The notes under the pieces were generated by a model. The model made no database searches. It was not told where the DNA came from and was given only the letters and a program-made list of their open reading frames with translations. The translations under genes and the position numbers were made by a program. From the NCBI RefSeq assembly GCF_019203985.1, contig NZ_JAGSPD010000016.1, positions 1 to 64,000 of the forward strand: a stretch of 64,000 bases of DNA, read 5' to 3'. Origin of the DNA: Winogradskyella luteola. Lineage in GTDB: Bacteria > Bacteroidota > Bacteroidia > Flavobacteriales > Flavobacteriaceae. Below, piece by piece: positions 58,177-64,000 of the stretch (position 1 is its first letter; every line of letters begins with the position of its first letter).

Positions 58177-59829
58177 TCAACGTTTTATAAACTTTCTCAA
58201 TGCAGAATGACCATCTTTACTTTTAATAGCCATAAAATAAACACCTAGAGACAATTGAGATACATCAAATTGCTTTTTAGATTCTATAAATTCAATATTG
58301 GTAAATACTTGTAGAATTCTTCCATTTAAATCTGTTATTGTTACAGTATCTATAGAGGTTGAAGTCTTGATTTGTAATATAATACTGGAACTTGTGGGGT
58401 TTGGGTATACAGATATATTGCGGTCTAAATTATTATCATTAAGACTTAAATTTTGTTCAACAATAACATTAAACGAACAAGGCACAGAGTTGCCAGAAAT
58501 ATCTGTAATTTCAAATGTATTTGTAGTTGTGCCAATCGGAAAGTCACTACCACTAGGAAGACCTGCTGTTTGAGTAGGTGAATAATCAATTTCTAATAAA
58601 TATCTGTAAGTACTGCTATTGGCAACATCGTTCCAGCCAGCATTAGATTGAACTACCGTATAATCTTCATTCCCTGCATTATTTGGTTCACCTGCATTCC
58701 AATTATTATATGTTGCTGAATCTCCACTCTGCCATTCAAAACTACCTTCTGTACTAACATCGTTATAACCGATTAATACATCACCTGCAGCTCCTATAGA
58801 ACTAATAGCATTTACTAACAGCGTGTTGTCAGAACCATCTCTTATCGTACCAACAAACCCACCTTGTGCTACCGCATTTGTAAATGCATCTTGAGGCGAA
58901 AAACTAGCATCTGATAAATAATAAGCTTTATTATTGATGTTGGCCAACGGTGTAAATCCGGTTAATGGGTTAATGAGATCACAATTATCAGTTGGATTTA
59001 AACTGTAATTTACAACAGCACTTGTGTCACCAGGGTTAGCTGCAGTTTGAGTAATATCACTCGGGCAGCTTACAAGAGGATTTTCGTTATCTGTAACTGT
59101 TACTATAAAACTACAACTAACAGTATTATTATCACTATCTGTAACACTGGCAAAAACTTCAGTGATTCCAACAGGAAAAGTTTCACCAGAAGCTAGCCCA
59201 GATGTAATTGTAGGTGCTAAAGCTCCGTCTTCATCATCGTTGGCAGATAGACTGTAATTTACAAGTGCTCCACATGTGCCAGCATCATTATTAACATTAA
59301 TATCACTAGGACACGTTATCATTGGAGCATTGCCAATAGTTTCATAAAGTTGTACATCAGCTATTTGGTTTATGGAACTTGAAGCACAAGTCCCTGTAAA
59401 GTTTACTCTATAAAATGTGTAGCCTGTTGTATTGGTAAAAGAGAAAGTTCTGGAAAAGAAACGATCAGGAACACAAGGAATATTTCCAGTGATTATGCTT
59501 GTATAATCGGTTCCGTTATTCGAACCAAATATTTCATAATCTGTAGGGTCTCTTTCTGGAGCATCGTTAGCCGTAACGATCTCTATAGCTACGGCTATTT
59601 TAGATTCACCTAGTAGGTCTACCTCAAAGCCAATACCATCAAAAGCATTGAAATCTAAAAATTTTGTACTTGAATTTTGATCAATAACATTCTGTACAGC
59701 TTCACCTCCAGGTGAGTTGACACTGCCAAAGCCTACTGCTGTGTGTATGGAATCATCAAATATACCTTGTGCAAAGGTGAAAGCGATACTAAGCGAAAAA
59801 AGTAAAGTAAATCGTAATTTTTTTTTCAT
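58177..59829 (-). CDS. T9SS-secreted lectin protein with discoidin, HYR and nested C-type lectin domains
   Basis: A 550-residue protein with a signal peptide (LLFSLSIAFTFA before QGIF). Domains in order: a discoidin/F5-8 type C-like domain (about 25-165, TDYEIFGSNNGTDY); a HYR domain (168-247, CPSDINVN to CSFIVTV); the first half of a second HYR (251-290); a C-type lectin-like domain (about 299-416) with the WNAGEPNNAGNEDY calcium/sugar loop (EPN at 381-383); the second half of the HYR (417-458, ending CSFNVIV); and a T9SS type A sorting domain (about 470-550, SVYPNPTSSSIILQI). The lectin is inserted inside the second HYR. It is exported by the type IX system and probably binds glycans. Confidence 0.9.
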   Translation of the reverse strand: MKKKLRFTLLFSLSIAFTFAQGIFDDSIHTAVGFGSVNSPGGEAVQNVIDQNSSTKFLDFNAFDGIGFEVDLLGESKIAVAIEIVTANDAPERDPTDYEIFGSNNGTDYTSIITGNIPCVPDRFFSRTFSFTNTTGYTFYRVNFTGTCASSSINQIADVQLYETIGNAPMITCPSDINVNNDAGTCGALVNYSLSANDDEDGALAPTITSGLASGETFPVGITEVFASVTDSDNNTVSCSFIVTVTDNENPLVSCPSDITQTAANPGDTSAVVNYSLNPTDNCDLINPLTGFTPLANINNKAYYLSDASFSPQDAFTNAVAQGGFVGTIRDGSDNTLLVNAISSIGAAGDVLIGYNDVSTEGSFEWQSGDSATYNNWNAGEPNNAGNEDYTVVQSNAGWNDVANSSTYRYLLEIDYSPTQTAGLPSGSDFPIGTTTNTFEITDISGNSVPCSFNVIVEQNLSLNDNNLDRNISVYPNPTSSSIILQIKTSTSIDTVTITDLNGRILQVFTNIEFIESKKQFDVSQLSLGVYFMAIKSKDGHSALRKFIKR

Positions 59830-59941
59830 ATTTGGTTGATTAAGTTAGACGAATAATGTCTTAAAGTTAGACTATTGGTTTGAAGATATCAAAATATTAA
59901 TTGTGTTTTTGTATTTTCCGACTTCATTTTAAAAATGATCT

Positions 59942-61171
59942 ATGCCCGATTTAATTCGTTTAATGCCAGATACTAAGCCCAATCGTCTTGCCGTCAAACT
60001 CACCTCAAAAGGCGAGCGGGCAGTAGTTAAAGGTCATCCATGGATATTTTCAAAAAGTATTAGCAAAATAAATGAGAATGCCAAAACAGGCGACTTGGTT
60101 ATTATTTTTAGTAAGAATAAAAATAAGGTTATTGCTATTGGATTATACGATTCAGCATCACCAATACGTATAAAAGTTATCCATAATGCCGAAAGAAAAG
60201 TTGAAATTAATTCAGAATTTTTTCACCAAAAGATTGAAATAGCTTTTGAAAAACGTTCAGAATTATTAAAAACAAATACCAATAGTTATCGCTTATTGTT
60301 TGGTGAAAATGATGGCTTTCCCGGATTAATTGCCGATATGTATAATACGGTTTTGGTTGTTAAAATATATTCTGAAATTTGGTTTCCTTATTTAAAATCA
60401 ATTTTAGAAAGTCTCCAACAAATTTCAAAAGCTGATACTATCGTTATACGTTTAAGTCGTAACCTTCAAAATAGTAAAGGTCATAATTTTAAAGATGGAG
60501 AGGTTGTTTATGGTAAGTTGGAAAATGAAGTTGTTACGTTTATAGAACACGGAGTTAAGTTTTCGGCCAATGTTATTAAAGGCCACAAAACAGGCTATTT
60601 CTTAGATCATAGACATAATCGAAAGCGTGTTGGAGAATTAAGCTGCGGGAAAACGGTTTTAGATGTGTTTTCTTATGCCGGTGGGTTTTCTGTTCATGCC
60701 TTAGCTAACGGAGCCACAGAAGTTACGAGTTTGGATATAAGCAAACAGGCCTTGGATTTAGCTAGAGAAAATGCAAAACTGAATACATATTCAGGAATCT
60801 ATAAAACGATTTCTGGTGATGCGTTTGTAGAAATGAAACGCCTAATAAAACAAGGCAAAAGGTTTGATGTTGTTGTCATTGACCCACCAAGTTTTGCCAA
60901 GCAACAATCCGAAGTAGATTTGGCTAAGAAAAAATATGCGCAATTAGCACAATTAGGAGTTCAACTTACAGCTAAAAAAGGTTTACTGGTTTTAGCATCG
61001 TGTTCTTCTAGAGTTTTGGCGCAATCGTTTTTTGATCTCAACACAAGAGTACTTAATGCACAATCACGACTCTTTGAAACACTTCTTAAAACAAACCATG
61101 ATAGTGACCATCCTGTAAGTTTTTTAGAAGGTGCTTATCTAAAATGCGGTTACTATCAATTCTTGGAGTGA
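59942..61171 (+). CDS. RlmI-like class I SAM-dependent rRNA methyltransferase
   Basis: A 409-residue protein. Residues 20-95 form an N-terminal PUA domain (KGERAVVKGHPWIFSKSI). The methyltransferase fold starts at about 220 with the SAM motif VLDVFSYAGGFSVHALANGA and the catalytic-type motif DPPSFAKQ (about 317-324); LASCSSRV marks the end. E. coli RlmI methylates C1962 of 23S rRNA at carbon 5. The family includes other C5-cytosine methyltransferases, so the exact target is not certain. It stands at the start of a short run of same-strand genes. Confidence 0.9.
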   Translation: MPDLIRLMPDTKPNRLAVKLTSKGERAVVKGHPWIFSKSISKINENAKTGDLVIIFSKNKNKVIAIGLYDSASPIRIKVIHNAERKVEINSEFFHQKIEIAFEKRSELLKTNTNSYRLLFGENDGFPGLIADMYNTVLVVKIYSEIWFPYLKSILESLQQISKADTIVIRLSRNLQNSKGHNFKDGEVVYGKLENEVVTFIEHGVKFSANVIKGHKTGYFLDHRHNRKRVGELSCGKTVLDVFSYAGGFSVHALANGATEVTSLDISKQALDLARENAKLNTYSGIYKTISGDAFVEMKRLIKQGKRFDVVVIDPPSFAKQQSEVDLAKKKYAQLAQLGVQLTAKKGLLVLASCSSRVLAQSFFDLNTRVLNAQSRLFETLLKTNHDSDHPVSFLEGAYLKCGYYQFLE

Positions 61172-61202
61172 AAGTATTATGCGTGCATAATAATATTTGT
61201 GT

Positions 61203-61210
61203 TATATTTG
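61203..61210 (+). promoter_or_regulatory. Probable -7 element of the NPD gene
   Basis: TATATTTG matches TAnnTTTG, 20 bases before the start codon at 61230. No TTG at the expected -33 position. Confidence 0.45.
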
Positions 61211-61229
61211 TTTCTCAAACTTTAAGTCT

Positions 61230-62177
61230 ATGATAACCCAATTGACGCAACTTTTAAACATAAAATACCCAATTATACAGGCACCGATGTTCTTAGTGTC
61301 TAATGTTGCAATGGTAAAAGAAGCTATGAATTCCGGTATTGCCGGTTGCATACCAGCACTGAATTATAGAACCCTAGAAGATTTAAGAGCGGCTATAAAA
61401 GAGTTAAAAGCGAGTAAGGTTGAAGGTGGTTCTTTTGGCTTTAATTTAATAGTCAACAAATCTAACATAAAATATAAAGGACAATTAGAAGTACTTTGTG
61501 AAGAAGGTTGCGACTTTATAATTACGTCCTTAGGTAGCCCGGAAGAAACGATTCGTCAAGCACATGCTGTTGGCATTAAAGTCTTCTGCGATGTAACCGA
61601 TCTAAAGTTTGCCAAAAAGGTTGAAGGTTTAGGAGCCGATGCCGCTATAGCTGTAAATAATGAAGCTGGTGGACATAGAGGAAATTTCTCGCCAGAAGAA
61701 TTAACCAGTCTGCTGAACAAAGAATTGTCCATCCCTGTGATTTCAGCAGGTGGAGTAGGCTGCCGAGCAGATATTGACAAAATGATAAGTTACGGTGCTG
61801 CAGGTGTTTCTGTTGGTAGCCCTTTTATAGCCTCAGTAGAAGCTAGTGTAACTGATGAGTATAAACAAGCCTGTGTAGATTATGGCGCAGATGATATTGT
61901 AATGACCGAGCGTATCTCTGGTACACCATGTACAGTAATCAATACGCCTTATGTTCAAAAAATAGGAACTAAAGCGACTTGGATAGAAAATATATTGAAT
62001 AAAAACCGAAAACTTAAAAAATGGGTGAAGATGGTACGTTTTTCAATTGGTATGAAAGCTACAGAAAAAGCCGCTAAAAAAGCAACATACAAAACGGTTT
62101 GGGTAGCTGGCCCTAGTATTGAGCATACTAAAGCGATTTTGCCGGTAAAAGATATTGTTGCTAAGCTTGTAAGCTAA
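61230..62177 (+). CDS. NPD-family FMN oxidoreductase (nitronate monooxygenase-like)
   Basis: A 315-residue FMN-dependent barrel enzyme starting at ATG 61230 (MITQLTQLLNIKYPIIQAPM); the 11 codons upstream are in frame but not family-like. The family motifs are PIIQAPMFLVSNVAMV, the phosphate loop VISAGGVGCRADIDK, AGGHRGNFSPE and GVSVGSPFIA. Relatives oxidise alkyl nitronates or act as enoyl-ACP reductases (FabK). FabK-specific residues are not obvious. It ends by overlapping the convergent gene by four bases. Confidence 0.88.
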   Translation: MITQLTQLLNIKYPIIQAPMFLVSNVAMVKEAMNSGIAGCIPALNYRTLEDLRAAIKELKASKVEGGSFGFNLIVNKSNIKYKGQLEVLCEEGCDFIITSLGSPEETIRQAHAVGIKVFCDVTDLKFAKKVEGLGADAAIAVNNEAGGHRGNFSPEELTSLLNKELSIPVISAGGVGCRADIDKMISYGAAGVSVGSPFIASVEASVTDEYKQACVDYGADDIVMTERISGTPCTVINTPYVQKIGTKATWIENILNKNRKLKKWVKMVRFSIGMKATEKAAKKATYKTVWVAGPSIEHTKAILPVKDIVAKLVS

Positions 62178-62530
62178 AAAGCGTTCAATTTTTCTTTTTT
62201 CTTTTTTTCCTTTCTTTTACCTGTAAAGATATTAAAGGTATAACTTGCGGTTAAGCCACCTGCCATGGTTGCCAATAATTCACTGATATCAAATTTACCG
62301 CTAATGATATTACCGTCATAGAATTCTTTAGAGAACCCCGCTAATGAAGAAATACCAAAGCTGTACCAAAATGCCTTTTCTTTATTTTTGGTCTTAGAGT
62401 AGACTAAAGCGTATGTTCCGCTAGACAAAGCAGCACCCACGGCAAAATGTAATCCATCGTCTTTTAGAGTGACTTGAGCAGGGCTCACATTAAAAAGCAT
62501 TATTGCGAATAATGTTAATATAAATTTCAT
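62174..62530 (-). CDS. Small membrane or secreted protein, YfiM/DUF2279-like
   Basis: A 118-residue protein with an N-terminal signal (MKFILTLFAIMLFNVSPA, then QVTLK). Residues 20-105 show the pattern DDGLHFAVGAALSSGTYALV, a gap, then FGISSLAGFSKEFYDGN and FDISELLATMAGGLTASY, which resembles DUF2279/YfiM family proteins with conserved His, Lys-Glu and Asp. A Lys-rich tail follows (KRKEKKKKEKL). Function unknown. It overlaps the convergent flavoprotein gene by four bases. Confidence 0.7.
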   Translation of the reverse strand: MKFILTLFAIMLFNVSPAQVTLKDDGLHFAVGAALSSGTYALVYSKTKNKEKAFWYSFGISSLAGFSKEFYDGNIISGKFDISELLATMAGGLTASYTFNIFTGKRKEKKKKEKLNAF

Positions 62531-62612
62531 TGAAGATTGAGTTAGTTATTTGAAAAGTATAGCTTTTAAATGGCATAAACTTTCTTTAATCGTTCGGATT
62601 TATATTTATCCG

Positions 62613-62702
62613 ATGATATGTTTAATTCGTTTTATATTAATACTTATTGGCTTAGGGTTAAAGATTTTATCAGATAAGTTTTATTTTCGAAGAAAATATT
62701 AA
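62613..62702 (+). CDS. Small membrane peptide upstream of the kinase-motif gene
   Basis: ATG to TAA, 29 residues: MICLIRFILILIGLGLKILS, then DKFYFRRKY. One hydrophobic helix followed by a strongly basic tail, the typical composition of real small membrane proteins. It ends five bases before the TTG start of the next gene, so it would be in the same transcript. Evidence is composition and position only. Confidence 0.5.
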   Translation: MICLIRFILILIGLGLKILSDKFYFRRKY

Positions 62703-62707
62703 ACGCA

Positions 62708-63979
62708 TTGAAGAAAGTTGTTCTCATAATACTAGCGCTCACATTAGGGTTTATTGTTTTACTTTATATATCACTTTGGAGTACAGAAGAGGAGTTTGCA
62801 TCCTGCGAAATCCTAAGTTTTGACGAGGTTGATAGTATTAATTTTCGAAACCATGACTCTGTTTTAGTAGCTGCAAGTACACTTTATACAGCCAATGACG
62901 TAAAAAGACTAATGCAGGGACAACAATATAGAAAAGCTTGGGCAACACCTGTTAAAGTACCCATTCTTTTTTTAGATACTCTATTTGGTGGTGTCGAAAT
63001 TTTAAAAGAGGGTGGAGGTAAACAGACACATTCCTTAAAATTAAAAGCCACCAATGGAATTGTATACACATTAAGAAGTATAAACAAAGATCCTCAACCT
63101 TTAATACCAGATTTTGCACGAACCTTAGGGTTAGAAAATATTATAGTTGACGGTATTTCTGCTCAGCATCCTTATGGAGCACTTTTGGCTGCTCAATTGG
63201 CAACAAGAGCAGGTGTTTTGCATACAAATCCCAAAGCTGTTTTTTTGCCAGAACAGAATAAATTGGGAAAGTATAATAAGAAATACGGAAACCGCTTATT
63301 TTTATTGGAATATGAAACCGAAGGTGAAGTGAACTGGACAGATTTAAAACATATAAAATCACTTTTGGATACAGAGGATCTTCAAGAGCTTAAACTAGAA
63401 ATAAGGGGTAACTTAAAGATTGACAAAAATGCTTTAATAAGAGCCCGACTATTCGATATTTTAATTGGTGATTGGGACAGGCACACAAAGCAGTGGGGTT
63501 GGGCAATTCAGCAAAAGGATAGTTTGTTTACTGCTATACCAATTCCTGGTGATAGAGACAATGCTTTTTTTAACCCCGATGGAATTCTACCTTCTATATT
63601 AAGTAATAAAAATGTGATCCCAGAACTAAGACCTTATGAAGATGATATTGATTTTATGGAAGGTTTGGTATATCCTTTTGATCGTTATTTTTTGTTGGAT
63701 ACTCCCGAAGATGTTTTCATTGACCAGGCAAAACAATTGCAAAAGTTGTTGTCAGATGAAGCCATTAAAGCTAGCCTAAAAGTTTGGCCAAAAGCCATTG
63801 GGGACTTGGATGGAAAAGACATATCGGATAAAATCAAAAAACGAAGAGAAAAATTAACTCAATACGCTTCTAAATTTAAGCAAATTATTGATGAACAAGG
63901 TGTTGTGCTGGAAGCCCTAAAAGGATCTGATGATGTAAATCCAGATACATCTTTCTTTAATTGCTTTGAATGTGATTGA
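62708..63979 (+). CDS. Protein with atypical-kinase-like motifs (HipA/Fam20C-like), TTG start
   Basis: A 423-residue protein with an N-terminal hydrophobic anchor (VVLIILALTLGFIVLLYISL). The middle holds LKLKATNGIVYTLRSINKD, which resembles the ATP-binding strands of HipA/PI3K-fold kinases. The motif IGDWDRHTKQWGW (254-264) and PGDRDNAFF (281-288) take the places of catalytic Asp and the metal-binding DxD. In Bacteroidota similar sequences sit inside large outer-membrane proteins; this is a stand-alone version. The start is TTG 62708: stop codons lie in frame upstream and no ATG precedes the hydrophobic N-terminus. Kinase activity is inference. Confidence 0.72.
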   Translation: MKKVVLIILALTLGFIVLLYISLWSTEEEFASCEILSFDEVDSINFRNHDSVLVAASTLYTANDVKRLMQGQQYRKAWATPVKVPILFLDTLFGGVEILKEGGGKQTHSLKLKATNGIVYTLRSINKDPQPLIPDFARTLGLENIIVDGISAQHPYGALLAAQLATRAGVLHTNPKAVFLPEQNKLGKYNKKYGNRLFLLEYETEGEVNWTDLKHIKSLLDTEDLQELKLEIRGNLKIDKNALIRARLFDILIGDWDRHTKQWGWAIQQKDSLFTAIPIPGDRDNAFFNPDGILPSILSNKNVIPELRPYEDDIDFMEGLVYPFDRYFLLDTPEDVFIDQAKQLQKLLSDEAIKASLKVWPKAIGDLDGKDISDKIKKRREKLTQYASKFKQIIDEQGVVLEALKGSDDVNPDTSFFNCFECD

Positions 63980-64000
63980 ATTTTGGTAATCAATACTATA

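Overview
The window comes from a chromosome of the family Flavobacteriaceae (phylum Bacteroidota), most likely a marine member; the genus cannot be named from this sequence alone. The evidence is AT-rich DNA, genes without Shine-Dalgarno sequences but with A-rich leaders, Bacteroidota-type promoters (TTG about 19 bases before TAnnTTTG), many Cys-anchored lipoproteins, a type IX secretion (T9SS) C-terminal sorting domain, HYR-repeat adhesins, and dispersed palindromic repeats between genes. Almost everything is core or housekeeping material. I see no prophage, transposase, CRISPR array, tRNA or rRNA, and no gene-free gap over 300 bases.

Layout. 1-914 is the start of a large HYR-type surface protein that runs off the left edge. 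1198-9618 holds a lipoprotein, fahA, glyA, several secreted proteins and a secreted glutaminyl cyclase. The signal recognition particle RNA lies at 9719-9820. 9977-15117 holds an SDR enzyme, fsa, a thioredoxin-fold lipoprotein without redox cysteines, an ABC-F ATPase and a DUF2007 protein. 15331-19795 groups oxidative-stress genes: katG, an ankyrin protein, an SPFH lipoprotein and a 2-Cys peroxiredoxin. 19970-26844 holds nhaC, a YdjM-like membrane protein, a PLP gamma-lyase divergent from an Lrp regulator, a CPBP protease and lpdA. 26916-33883 is membrane and regulatory: a LytS/LytTR pair, an ExbB/TolQ-like protein, DUF2721, an ECF sigma factor with a tiny partner, an MscS-like channel and a DEAD-box helicase.

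34040-41838 holds pabB, a divergent sigma-like gene, tilS, adenine deaminase, a YheT-like hydrolase and yifB/comM. 41931-46641 is a compact cluster: DUF2891 lipoprotein, an NRAMP-related transporter that lacks the metal-binding motifs, and pxpA-pxpB-pxpC (5-oxoprolinase). Together with the secreted glutaminyl cyclase it suggests pyroglutamate metabolism. 46772-49193 is a four-gene module I cannot match to a described system: two paralogous small proteins (one soluble, one membrane-anchored), a multi-pass membrane protein, and an overlapping sensor histidine kinase with no adjacent response regulator. This is the best candidate here for something undescribed.

49190-64000 holds an RluA-type pseudouridine synthase, panB, an NTF2-like secreted protein, L-serine dehydratase, a collagen-like lipoprotein, dnaK with unusual upstream sequence, an ECF sigma/membrane partner/beta-barrel operon, a T9SS lectin protein with nested domains, an RlmI-like methyltransferase, an NPD-type flavoprotein, a small membrane protein, and a HipA/Fam20-like kinase-motif protein preceded by a 29-codon ORF. 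Four genes (30626, 34040, 37523, 62708) appear to begin with TTG.
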